Source: Vibrio mediterranei
GTDB taxonomy: Bacteria; Pseudomonadota; Gammaproteobacteria; Enterobacterales; Vibrionaceae
Reading direction: 5' to 3'
DNA length: 64,000 bases
NCBI RefSeq assembly: GCF_900088415.1
Contig: NZ_FLLQ01000001.1
Location: forward strand, 1,302,001-1,366,000
This document shows, piece by piece, positions 56,479-64,000 of the stretch. Each line of letters starts with the position of its first letter. The first letter of the stretch is position 1. Below the pieces are notes generated by a model. The model did no database searches. It saw only the letters and a list, made by a program, of their open reading frames with translations, and was not told the DNA's origin. Both the position numbers and the translations under genes were made by a program.

Positions 56479-57785
56479 TAAATAGTCTCCTTACAAGCCG
56501 CTGCATTTGAATAACAAGCCTTGGAATAAACCTGAGTTACTTCCATGATCTTGTGGATAACAATGTCAGCGGGATTATTCTGAATTTGGTTTTGCGAAAT
56601 TGCTTTTGCCTGATTGGGCAAGTACTGGCTCAGTAGAGTGACAGGCAACGGGTTAGCTTCAAGATGAGTAAACAAGGCTTGCTGGGCAGTTTGCACTTCT
56701 GGATGTGACCAGTAGTAGCGAATGCGGTCACTCAAGCTGTAGCTACAATCAAGAAATTGCTGATGTCCCTTTGTGAGGTAGTGAGAGCGCCAGTAATCAG
56801 GCTGTTCATGCATAATTTGTTCAACGGTGCTTCGAAGGTGAGCTGCATGGTGAGTACCTAGCCACTCGGTTTCCGCTCGGTCGAGACCATAGAGTGCTTC
56901 GCGCATAGCAAACGTTAGAGCTGGGCCAACCTTTAAAATAGCGAAATGGTCTTTTACTAGGTCCTGGTATGCTTTCGGGTTTTGATAATCGGTAGAGTGA
57001 GCCTCAAAAACCAAGTAAGGTTGGCTTTCGACCATTTTGCTAAGGGTTTGTGCTTTCGAGCTGTCATAATGATGGACGTTATGATGATCAAACTCGACAC
57101 CTGGTTGTACTACGAGACCGACCACTCGGGGCCAAACATTGCTTAATCCAATATCATCAAAAGCAAGGTTGTGTTTGTCTAATGTGACGAGTGCTTGTTC
57201 TGAAGATGTGACTTGCAACTGCACTTCTTCTAAGGACTCTAATGCGCCTCCTGGTGTCGGTACTTCTGTGCCAATGACATAAACAGGTGCTTCGCCTCTA
57301 ACTTTTTGCCATGTTTGTTCCGCGATCAAACAGAGTTGCGCTGCTCGCTCTGCCATGATGGTTTCTTCAAGAGGTGTTGTGTCGTCTAAGCAAGACATGG
57401 AACAGTCTAGATGAATTTTTCTAAAACCCGCTTTGATGTAGTCATGAATAAGAGTTGATGAGTTTTTCATCGCCTCTATTGCTGGTAAATGTTGCCAGCA
57501 GTTTGGACCTAAATGATCACCGCCGAGTATTATGCGCTCTGTCGGAAATCCAAGTCGTGCAGCCAAAGTAAAGACAAAATCAGAAAAGTCCTTTGGCGTC
57601 ATTCCGGTATACCCACCAAATTGATTAACTTGATTAGATGTCGCTTCAATCAGTACATGTGTACCGTCTAGTTGAGCTTGTTTTATCGCGGCTTCTATGA
57701 CCAAAGGGTGTGCTGAGCATACTGAGTAAATCCCGTTCCTTTGCCCTTGTTTGTGCTGTTCAACTAGTGATAATAGAGTTTTCAT
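56478..57785 (-). CDS. kbaZ: Tagatose-bisphosphate aldolase subunit KbaZ/GatZ
   Basis: 435 residues of the GatZ/KbaZ family, with GIYSVCSAHPLVIEAA near the start, LGGDHLGPNCWQ and IGTEVPTPGG. This subunit supports the KbaY aldolase. It is the first metabolic gene after agaR, so kbaZ and kbaY bracket the unit. The phosphofructokinase-like step for tagatose 6-phosphate is not encoded here and is probably provided by a general 6-phosphofructokinase. Confidence 0.92.
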   Translation of the reverse strand: MKTLLSLVEQHKQGQRNGIYSVCSAHPLVIEAAIKQAQLDGTHVLIEATSNQVNQFGGYTGMTPKDFSDFVFTLAARLGFPTERIILGGDHLGPNCWQHLPAIEAMKNSSTLIHDYIKAGFRKIHLDCSMSCLDDTTPLEETIMAERAAQLCLIAEQTWQKVRGEAPVYVIGTEVPTPGGALESLEEVQLQVTSSEQALVTLDKHNLAFDDIGLSNVWPRVVGLVVQPGVEFDHHNVHHYDSSKAQTLSKMVESQPYLVFEAHSTDYQNPKAYQDLVKDHFAILKVGPALTFAMREALYGLDRAETEWLGTHHAAHLRSTVEQIMHEQPDYWRSHYLTKGHQQFLDCSYSLSDRIRYYWSHPEVQTAQQALFTHLEANPLPVTLLSQYLPNQAKAISQNQIQNNPADIVIHKIMEVTQVYSKACYSNAAACKETI

Positions 57786-57793
57786 CGTTGTTC

Positions 57794-58570
57794 CTAATTT
57801 ACGATTTGGTCTGCGAGAATGACTTTTACGCCCATATTCAAAAGAGCTTGATGTGTGGCGTGGGGGATACCACTATCTGTAACCAATACATCGATTTGAT
57901 TTGCCGCACGAATCATGCAAAAGCTCTTTCTACCGAATTTACTGGAGTCTGTGACTGCTATGACTTGACGAGCAACGTCACACATTGCTTTATTGATTTG
58001 TGCTTCGTGGCTATCAGGTGTAGTGATACCAGCGTGCAAGTCAAATCCATCAACACCTAAAAACAGTTTGTCGAACAAGTAAGAACGAATGAGTTGTTCA
58101 CCGTGATTCCCGATGAGTGAACACGAAGCGCGGCGGAGGTTGCCTCCAACCACATGCAACTCGACGTTTTCGTTATTACTGAGTTGGTAAGCGGTGTTTA
58201 GAGCATTAGTTAAAACGACTAAGCGTTTAAAATCAGTGAGGTATTGGGGCATGAGTCCAATAGTAGAACCTGAATCGAGAATGATGGCTTCACCATCATT
58301 GATAAGTTTTGCAGCTGAGTACGCAATGCTCTGTTTTGCCCCTCTGTTGATCTGATCTTTACGGTACAAAGGTTGATCAAATGCAAAGTTAGGATTTAAA
58401 TTAGCGCCTCCATAGCATCTAAAAACACATCCCTCTTTTTCTAGGAGGTTTAGGTCATGTCGAATCGTTACTGCTGATACGCGAAATTGCTCAGCAAACT
58501 CGTCAACTTTTCCGCTGCCATGAGCACGAATGTGCGTCATGATTTTAAGTCGGCGCTCCTCGCTATTCAT
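57794..58570 (-). CDS. agaR: DeoR-family repressor, AgaR type
   Basis: 258 residues from ATG 58570 (GCGAGG upstream). The N-terminal DeoR winged helix (VDEFAEQFRVSAVTIRHDLNLLEKEGCVFRCYGGA) is followed by a sugar-phosphate-binding domain (ILDSGSTIGLM; TNALNTAY; GVDGFDLHAGITTPD). It lies at the head of the aga operon, 8 bp before kbaZ, and should be cotranscribed and self-controlled through the CTTTCG repeats upstream. Confidence 0.9.
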   Translation of the reverse strand: MNSEERRLKIMTHIRAHGSGKVDEFAEQFRVSAVTIRHDLNLLEKEGCVFRCYGGANLNPNFAFDQPLYRKDQINRGAKQSIAYSAAKLINDGEAIILDSGSTIGLMPQYLTDFKRLVVLTNALNTAYQLSNNENVELHVVGGNLRRASCSLIGNHGEQLIRSYLFDKLFLGVDGFDLHAGITTPDSHEAQINKAMCDVARQVIAVTDSSKFGRKSFCMIRAANQIDVLVTDSGIPHATHQALLNMGVKVILADQIVN

Positions 58571-58922
58571 GAATAAAACCTCGCTTTCGTTAACTTTCAA
58601 ATGGTATTCAAAGAGTTTCGATTTCTTATGGTTTCTATTAAATCAGGCGGGGATTAATAAAAGTGAAAGCCAGATCACAGTTGGTTTTCTTTCGGTTTAG
58701 GGTGCTTCTATCTTTCGTTTTAAGTGGAGTGAAAGGTTTGTCTTTCAGTTTTAGAGGTGGAATGAACAATCTTGTCTATATAGCGACTTGGTTTTATAGA
58801 ATGCCAAGTGAAAGGAGATACTATTGAGGAGTTAAATAATAGGTTTCGAAATCATAGATGATCAATGTCACACTATTGATATTCAGTGATTCTGAGGTTA
58901 CGAGTTATTGCAGAAATTAACG
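58571..58922. promoter_or_regulatory. aga operon control region with repeated CTTTCG/A elements
   Basis: No gene seen in ~350 bp. CTTTCG or CTTTCA followed by T-rich sequence recurs at 58584, 58594, 58689, 58712 and 58742, with a TTTCG at 58616. Such repeats resemble the E. coli AgaR operator (TTTCRTTT core). The cluster lies upstream of agaR and just past the 3' end of the second DeoR gene. Confidence 0.55.
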
Positions 58923-59690
58923 CTAATCAACAATGCGTACATCTATACCTAGAGAGATGAGTTCTGATGCATATTGTGGTGGGATTCCACTGTCAGTAAT
59001 CAACATATCGATTTGATTGGGTCGAGCGATAAGGCAGAAGCTTTGACGATCGAACTTAGAAGAATCCGTTACCGCTACCACTTTTTGGGCAGCCTTTACC
59101 ATGGCTCGATTAATGCTCGCTTCGCCCTTATGTGGAGTGGTGATACCTGATTGAGCATCGAAGCCATCGACGCCAATAAACAACAAGTCAAAGTGAAAGC
59201 TCGTCAACAAATCTTCACCTCTTGAACCATAAAGAGAATAAGAGTTTTTCCTCATCACACCACCAGTGACCATCACTTCAACATTGTCTTGGCTTGCAAG
59301 ATGGTAGGCCACGTTGATGGCATTGGTCATTACAGTTATGTTGCTCTTGTTTTGAAGGTGATAGGCAATTTGCTCTGTGGTAGAGCCTGAGTCGATAATC
59401 ACTTTGCTTCCATTCGGTATTAACGAAGCAGCGTAATTGCCAATTTTTGCTTTTACTTCGTTATTTAGCTGCTTTTTATCGAATAATGGTTGGTCAAAAG
59501 TGAAACTACTATTTAAAAGTGCACCGCCGTAACACCGGGTAACACAGCCCTTTTTCTCTAAATAATTGAGATCATTCCTGATAGTAACTTCTGAAACATT
59601 ATATTGTTGCGCAAAGAGGTTTACTTCACCTTTTTGGTGCGTTTGTATATGAGCTAGAATGGCTTCGCGTCGCTGGGCTGTGGTAGTCAT
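58923..59690 (-). CDS. Second DeoR-family regulator, AgaR paralogue
   Basis: 255 residues, clearly a paralogue of the AgaR-type protein downstream: winged helix VNLFAQQYNVSEVTIRNDLNYLEKKGCVTRCYGGA, IIDSGSTTEQIAY, TNAINVAYHLAS and GVDGFDAQSGITTPH. It is transcribed in the same direction but separated by the repeat-rich control region. It may sense a different amino-sugar phosphate or be an AgaR duplicate that co-regulates the operon. Which of the two binds the CTTTCG repeats cannot be told. Confidence 0.88.
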   Translation of the reverse strand: MTTTAQRREAILAHIQTHQKGEVNLFAQQYNVSEVTIRNDLNYLEKKGCVTRCYGGALLNSSFTFDQPLFDKKQLNNEVKAKIGNYAASLIPNGSKVIIDSGSTTEQIAYHLQNKSNITVMTNAINVAYHLASQDNVEVMVTGGVMRKNSYSLYGSRGEDLLTSFHFDLLFIGVDGFDAQSGITTPHKGEASINRAMVKAAQKVVAVTDSSKFDRQSFCLIARPNQIDMLITDSGIPPQYASELISLGIDVRIVD

Positions 59691-59814
59691 TGGATAGATA
59701 ATCTATTGTAGGTATGAATAAAGTCTAACCTAATCAAATTGGGCTTGTCGAATGTTGTACTTTGATTATTGGGAGAGACTTAGCAACATATTTGAGATGC
59801 ATGACTTGCGGCTA

Positions 59815-59859
59815 TTTGTCATCAAAAAGTAGCTTCTCCAGCTACTTTTTGATGACAAG
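59815..59859. terminator. Very long perfect inverted repeat, bidirectional terminator
   Basis: A 19-bp perfect stem (extended by one G-T pair) with a 5-nt loop lies just after the TetR stop codon. Both arms carry five-base A/T runs next to the AGTAGC core, so it can terminate in either direction. Confidence 0.82.
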
Positions 59860-59868
59860 ATAAAGCTC

Positions 59869-60588
59869 TTACCTTGGACACTCACCCCAATCACATTCAA
59901 CTTGATAAACAAGCTCATCGACCTTTGTCGGCTTCAAACGGTCTTGTTCACCTATAGACAATTCATTTGCAACTTGTGCTTCGAACAGCGACCAGTGTTT
60001 GACCAAACATTCATCCAGATCTGTGGTTTCCTGTGACCATGTTTCTTTGAGCATTGGAAGCATACAAGCAGAACCGTGGGCGAACATCATCAGTTTCCAC
60101 TTCAGCTCATGCATAATGAGTGGAGTTTGTGGGGAATTTGCATTGTAGTCATCAACCAACTTGAACACGATGCTCTCAATTTCTCCGGTGCTATCAATAA
60201 AGTAGTCGAAGAATTCATTTTCTTGACGCATTGCGTCTGCGATAAGTTGGATCGGTTGAGGAATGACAATGCAGTGCGCCAACATACCTACAGCAAAACG
60301 GTAGACTTTTACATTCGCGGGAGTGTCTTCTGGAAGCTGATCGAGAAGATAACGAATGTACTTTTGCATATAAGCGTGAAGGTGGTCGCTGATGCCATAC
60401 CAAATTTGTTCTTTGCTACCGAAGTGGTGACGAATCAAACTATGAGAGACGCCTGCGCGCTCACTAATATTGCGTATGGATACACGCTCATAGCCTAGCT
60501 CACAAAACATTTCTGCTGCGACCGTCATAATCAGGTTTTTCGTCTCTTCCGCTGCCGTAGCGCTGCGACGACCTTTTTTCTTTTCCAC
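59869..60588 (-). CDS. TetR-family repressor of the RND pump operon
   Basis: 239 residues from GTG 60588 (GAAGG 7 nt upstream; an in-frame TTG at 60612 is less likely). The basic N-terminus VEKKKGRRS precedes a TetR helix-turn-helix (VSIRNISERAGVSHSLIRHHFGSKEQIWY). The C-terminal ligand domain is unassigned. It is divergent from the efflux operon, with three operator-like repeats between, the standard arrangement for a local pump repressor. Confidence 0.88.
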   Translation of the reverse strand: MEKKKGRRSATAAEETKNLIMTVAAEMFCELGYERVSIRNISERAGVSHSLIRHHFGSKEQIWYGISDHLHAYMQKYIRYLLDQLPEDTPANVKVYRFAVGMLAHCIVIPQPIQLIADAMRQENEFFDYFIDSTGEIESIVFKLVDDYNANSPQTPLIMHELKWKLMMFAHGSACMLPMLKETWSQETTDLDECLVKHWSLFEAQVANELSIGEQDRLKPTKVDELVYQVECDWGECPR

Positions 60589-60749
60589 TCGATACCTTCT
60601 AAATTCAATCAATCCTATACAGAGTACTGCAATAGTGTGCTCGACGACAAGATTCGCATCAATCCTGTCATCAAGAGCAGTAAATTTACTGAGTTAATAT
60701 CACGACTTCTTCATATAACCAAAAGCGATAAATTTAGTCTTAAATATTA

Positions 60750-60769
60750 TACTGCACACATGTGCAATA
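60750..60769. promoter_or_regulatory. Operator-like repeat 1 (TetR / RND operon)
   Basis: TACTGCACACATGTGCAATA: arms TGCACA and TGTGCA form a perfect inverted repeat with a CA spacer. The first of three similar 20-bp elements. Confidence 0.6.
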
Positions 60770-60797
60770 TCTATTGATCTCTTTCAAATTATACTTA

Positions 60798-60817
60798 TAC
60801 TGCACACTTGTAAAGTA
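60798..60817. promoter_or_regulatory. Operator-like repeat 2
   Basis: TACTGCACACTTGTAAAGTA: left arm TGCACA as in repeat 1, right arm TGTAAA. It begins 48 bp after repeat 1. Confidence 0.58.
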
Positions 60818-60820
60818 ATT

Positions 60821-60840
60821 AACTGCACAAGTGTAAAATA
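60821..60840. promoter_or_regulatory. Operator-like repeat 3
   Basis: AACTGCACAAGTGTAAAATA: left arm TGCACA, right arm TGTAAA. It begins 23 bp after repeat 2 and ends 18 bp before the first pump gene, so a bound repressor would block transcription or translation initiation. Confidence 0.58.
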
Positions 60841-60858
60841 TAATTTGGGATAATTATT

Positions 60859-61932
60859 ATGAAAACCCATCGTCTATTCAAAACTAGTGGTTTGATGGTC
60901 TTGCCTTTACTGGCGGCCATCGGCCTGACCGGTTGTAATCAAGCACAGTCGGAAATCAATGAACCCGTGATCAAGCCGGTTAAAGTGGTCGAAGTTCCTG
61001 AGTTGAATTTCTCGCCGGTGAGCAGTTACTTAGCGCAAGTGGATGCCACAGACCGAGCACAGCTGTCGTTTCAGGTTGCAGGACAAATATCTTCGATAGA
61101 TGTGAAGATGGGTGAAGCGGTGAGAGCGGGTGAAATTCTAGCGACACTTGACCCAACGGACTATCAAGTGGCCCTGGATGCTCGTCAAGCTGAGTTTGAT
61201 CTCGCACAGTCGCAACTAAAACGTGCCCAGCAGTTATTTGCTAAGAAGCTTATCAGTGCCGATGCCTTTGATCGCAATGAAACACAGTTTAAGGCTGCAC
61301 AGGCGTCACTTGAGCAAGCTAAGGCGGATTTAGGCTACACACAAATTATCGCTCCGTTTGATGGTGTGGTGTCCGTTACTCACCAAAAACCATACGAAGT
61401 GGTCGGTGCCAAGCAACCCATTCTGAATCTCATTAGTAGCCAAGATTTAGACGTGACGTTCGCCATTCCTGTCACTGAAGTGAAGAATATGACGCTTGAT
61501 GAGCTTAAACATCAGCACTTTTTCGTCACGTTAGATAGCCACCGTAATCAACGTATTGAAGCATCCTTTAGAGAGATTGCGATGCAGCCTGATCTTGATA
61601 CCAATAGCTATGCGGCGTCAGTAAAAATCACTAAGCCAGAAAATATCAATGTACTCGCAGGCATGTCGGGCCAAGTACATATCCAAAGTGAAACCACAGA
61701 ACGTGCGTTTTCTTTGCCTGTTGCCGCTTGGATTAACCAGAACGAAACCAGCGGTAAGGTTTGGCGCTTTGACCCTGCGACCCGTCAAGTTCATCAAATT
61801 CAGCTTTCGCTTAATGAAAAAGGTGATGTGACGGCTGGTTTACAACAAGGCGACCAAATTGTTGTGGCTGGTGCGGCAAACTTAGCCGAAGGACAGCAAG
61901 TCAAATTATGGACTCGTGAGGGTGGTATCTAG
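60859..61932 (+). CDS. RND efflux periplasmic adaptor, lipoprotein (first)
   Basis: 357 residues. The signal peptide ends in a lipobox with Cys26 (AIGLTGC), so it is inner-membrane-anchored by lipid. Lipoyl-type halves (AQLSFQVAGQISSIDVKMGE; KADLGYTQIIAPFDGVV) flank an alpha-hairpin (~100-145), then beta-barrel and membrane-proximal domains. It links the RND pump to a TolC-type channel. It is first of a three-gene unit; its stop shares a base with the next start. Confidence 0.92.
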   Translation: MKTHRLFKTSGLMVLPLLAAIGLTGCNQAQSEINEPVIKPVKVVEVPELNFSPVSSYLAQVDATDRAQLSFQVAGQISSIDVKMGEAVRAGEILATLDPTDYQVALDARQAEFDLAQSQLKRAQQLFAKKLISADAFDRNETQFKAAQASLEQAKADLGYTQIIAPFDGVVSVTHQKPYEVVGAKQPILNLISSQDLDVTFAIPVTEVKNMTLDELKHQHFFVTLDSHRNQRIEASFREIAMQPDLDTNSYAASVKITKPENINVLAGMSGQVHIQSETTERAFSLPVAAWINQNETSGKVWRFDPATRQVHQIQLSLNEKGDVTAGLQQGDQIVVAGAANLAEGQQVKLWTREGGI

Positions 61933-62987
61933 TGAAAAAGTCAATATTAGCATTAGGCTTAGCTGCGCTTGCATTGCAAGGCTGCTATTCAGATATCACA
62001 GTACGTGAGCGAGCACCTTTGCAGGTGGAGACGATTGAAGTCAAAAAGCCTGTTGAACAGCAATATCGCGAATTTCGTGGCCAAGTGGTCACAGCAGAAC
62101 AGACCAATCTGGCGTTCCGTATTCAAGGCGAAATCTCACACTTACTCGTGAAGTCCGGTCAATCGGTGAAGAAAGGTCAAGTTGTCGCAAAGCTTGATGA
62201 CCAAAAACTTCAGCAGCAGTACCGTGATGCACAAGCACAATACGAGCTAGCGACCAAGCAATTGCGTCGTGGTGCGGAATTATTTTCAAGAGACATGATC
62301 TCTAGCTCTGAGCTGGATGAATTAACGTCCAACAAGCAGCTTGCGAAAGCGCAGTATCAGAACATTCAACATCGGATTCAATATACCAACTTGAAGGCTC
62401 CTTTTGCAGGTGTGGTTGCGAGTGTGGATAAAGAGCGTTTTGAGAATGTTGGAGCGGGTGAGACCGTAGTGTCTATCTATCAAGACGACAAAGTGTACGT
62501 GAAAATCAGTTTGTCGGACTACATTCTTGCATCGATTACTCCACAGGCTCAGAAAAATGCCTATCAGCCAAGAGCCTATTTTTCTGGTGTAGATCAAAGC
62601 TACAGTATGACGTATTTGGAGCACTCTAGCGAACCAGATTCACAAAGCCGTGCTTATGAGTTGTGGCTACAGATGCCTCAACCAGCTGAGAAAATCCTTC
62701 CTGGTACGAGTGCTGCCGTGAACGTGGACATGGTGGCAGCAGGGCTAAGTTCAATCCAAGGCTATCAACTACCGATGACCGTGCTTGAGGCTGGTACTAA
62801 GCCAGGCGAGTTCTTTGTATGGAAACATGCTGAAGGAGTCGTTATTAAGACACCTGTTCATGTGGACCAAGTAAACAGTTTCGGCGTGATTGTTGATACT
62901 GGTGTTACCCAAGGCGACGTGTTGGTGAGCTCTAACTTGAGAAAACTGAGAGATGGTGAAGAAGTGGCTCTCAAGGGGAATAAATAA
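61932..62987 (+). CDS. RND efflux periplasmic adaptor, lipoprotein (second)
   Basis: 351 residues from GTG 61932, overlapping the previous stop by one base. Lipobox Cys18 in ALALQGC. It has the same adaptor domain order (NLAFRIQGEISHLLVKSGQSV; hairpin ~85-135; QYTNLKAPFAGVVASVD) but differs substantially in sequence from the first. Two different adaptors with one pump suggest a hetero-oligomeric adaptor ring, known for a few RND systems. Confidence 0.9.
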   Translation: MKKSILALGLAALALQGCYSDITVRERAPLQVETIEVKKPVEQQYREFRGQVVTAEQTNLAFRIQGEISHLLVKSGQSVKKGQVVAKLDDQKLQQQYRDAQAQYELATKQLRRGAELFSRDMISSSELDELTSNKQLAKAQYQNIQHRIQYTNLKAPFAGVVASVDKERFENVGAGETVVSIYQDDKVYVKISLSDYILASITPQAQKNAYQPRAYFSGVDQSYSMTYLEHSSEPDSQSRAYELWLQMPQPAEKILPGTSAAVNVDMVAAGLSSIQGYQLPMTVLEAGTKPGEFFVWKHAEGVVIKTPVHVDQVNSFGVIVDTGVTQGDVLVSSNLRKLRDGEEVALKGNK

Positions 62988-62989
62988 CA

Positions 62990-64000
62990 ATGAGTTTAAC
63001 GGAATATTCAATTAAGAACCGCGTCATCAGCTGGTTGTTTCTAGTCATTTTGGCTATCGGCGGCGTGCAATCTTTTATGGATCTAGGTCGTTTGGAAGAC
63101 CCTGCATTTACCATTAAAGATGCAATGATTATTTCTACCTATCCGGGGGCAACATCCACGGAAGTCGAAGAAGAACTGACGTATCCATTAGAGAAAGAAA
63201 TCCGCAAACTCCCTTATATCGATAACATCAAATCGACATCATCTTCGGGTCTTTCTCAAATCATGGTTAGTATGAAAATGGACTATGGTCCTGATGAGTT
63301 GCCACAGATTTGGGATGAGATGCGCCGAAAAATCAATGATCTACAACCGCAGCTCCCAAATGGTGTGAGCTCGGTACAAATCATTGACGATTTTGGTGAT
63401 GTGTTTGGCGTAATGATCATGCTCACGGGTGATGGCTATGATTATGTTGAGCTTAAGCGCTATGCGGATTATTTAAGCAGAGAGCTTGAGTTAGTCGATG
63501 GCGTAGGCAAAGTGGCCATTGCAGGCGACCAGCAAGAGATGTTGTTTGTTGAGTTGTCTCTAGAAAGGTTGTCAGCACTGAACCTGGATATGAATGCGGT
63601 GATGGGATTGCTTAATCAGCAAAACAGCGTGCTTTCCTCTGGCGAGATTATGATTAATGGCGAAAGCTTAGCGATTCGTCCAAACGGTAGCTTAGATTCC
63701 GTTGAGTCATTGGAAAATCTGATTATCCATGGTCGTGATACCGGAAACTTGATTCGTCTTAAAGATGTCGCGGATATTTCAAAAGGTATTCAAGAGAAAC
63801 CGTCGAATGTGATTACGTTTAACGGTAAACCGGCTATTAACCTGGCGATTTCATTTTCGTCTGGGGTTAACGTAGTGGAAGTTGGTAAGGCGTTAGATGT
63901 ACAGCTGAAATCACTAGAAAGCATCAAACCTGCGGGTATTCATCTTGATTACTTCTACAATCAATCGGCGGAAGTAGATAAGTCAGTTCAAGACTTTGTA
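62990..64000 (+). CDS. RND efflux pump inner-membrane transporter, N-terminal part (cut by window end)
   Basis: The first 337 residues of a protein expected to be ~1000 residues. ATG 62990 is 2 bp after the second adaptor. TM1 (~12-30, ISWLFLVILAIGGVQSF) is followed by the RND porter start with DPAFTIKDAMIISTYPGA and STEVEEELTYPLEKEI, typical of the HAE-1 type. It uses proton motive force to expel drugs, detergents or other toxins. Substrates cannot be inferred from this part. Confidence 0.93.
   Translation, partial: MSLTEYSIKNRVISWLFLVILAIGGVQSFMDLGRLEDPAFTIKDAMIISTYPGATSTEVEEELTYPLEKEIRKLPYIDNIKSTSSSGLSQIMVSMKMDYGPDELPQIWDEMRRKINDLQPQLPNGVSSVQIIDDFGDVFGVMIMLTGDGYDYVELKRYADYLSRELELVDGVGKVAIAGDQQEMLFVELSLERLSALNLDMNAVMGLLNQQNSVLSSGEIMINGESLAIRPNGSLDSVESLENLIIHGRDTGNLIRLKDVADISKGIQEKPSNVITFNGKPAINLAISFSSGVNVVEVGKALDVQLKSLESIKPAGIHLDYFYNQSAEVDKSVQDFV

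Overview
The window reads as part of a Vibrio genome, probably the smaller chromosome. The basis is the family mix and gene order: pdxH beside a Lap-type secretion operon (as I recall from V. cholerae chromosome II), a VemP-like leader ahead of a second secDF pair, PhnSTUV-type transport genes, putA-putP, and Vibrio-like base composition. No rRNA, tRNA, CRISPR array, insertion sequence or prophage was seen. Two genes are cut by the window edges: a giant adhesin on the left and an RND pump on the right.

Layout. 1-10631: the C-terminal end of a giant RTX adhesin, convergent with an operon for its secretion and surface retention (lapC, lapG, lapD, lapB). 10989-18921: pdxH, an AraC-type regulator, then a phosphonate-type gene set (phnR divergent from phnS, an alkaline-phosphatase-superfamily hydrolase, two permeases, an ATPase and a HAD phosphatase). 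18992-24078 (minus strand): dedA, a ChaA-like antiporter, secF, secD and a VemP-like arrest-peptide gene. 24306-26861: an SDR and a haloalkane-dehalogenase-like hydrolase divergent from a LysR regulator. 26912-35874: a cellobiose-type PTS (IIA, IIB, IIC), two GH1 enzymes, a GntR/LacI-type repressor, edd and gntK. Similar GTTAC-NN-GTAAC palindromes lie in every promoter region of this block. 36169-41584: putA, a degenerate ALDH-like gene and putP. 41825-43834: an alkylsulfatase-like enzyme.

43904-50236 (minus strand): a periplasmic metallo-beta-lactamase-fold protein, an HvfA-type Cys-rich RiPP precursor, its MNIO maturase HvfB, partner HvfC, a DoxX-type protein, and then cydA-cydB-cydX. 50625-58570 (minus strand): a complete aga/kba-type amino-sugar PTS and tagatose-bisphosphate pathway with its DeoR regulator, followed by a second DeoR paralogue. 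59869-64000: a TetR repressor divergent from a tripartite-pump operon with two lipoprotein adaptors, and three similar operator-like repeats between them.

The most interesting points are: (1) the VemP-like leader, whose arrest motif is only partly conserved, with a possible pairing that hides the secD ribosome binding site; (2) the shared operators that tie a beta-glucoside PTS to gluconate kinase and Edd, suggesting use of aldobionates such as cellobionate; (3) an HvfA-type peptide cluster coupled to a periplasmic MBL protein and running toward a copper-free bd oxidase; (4) a phosphonate-type importer with two hydrolases but no phnW/phnX nearby.
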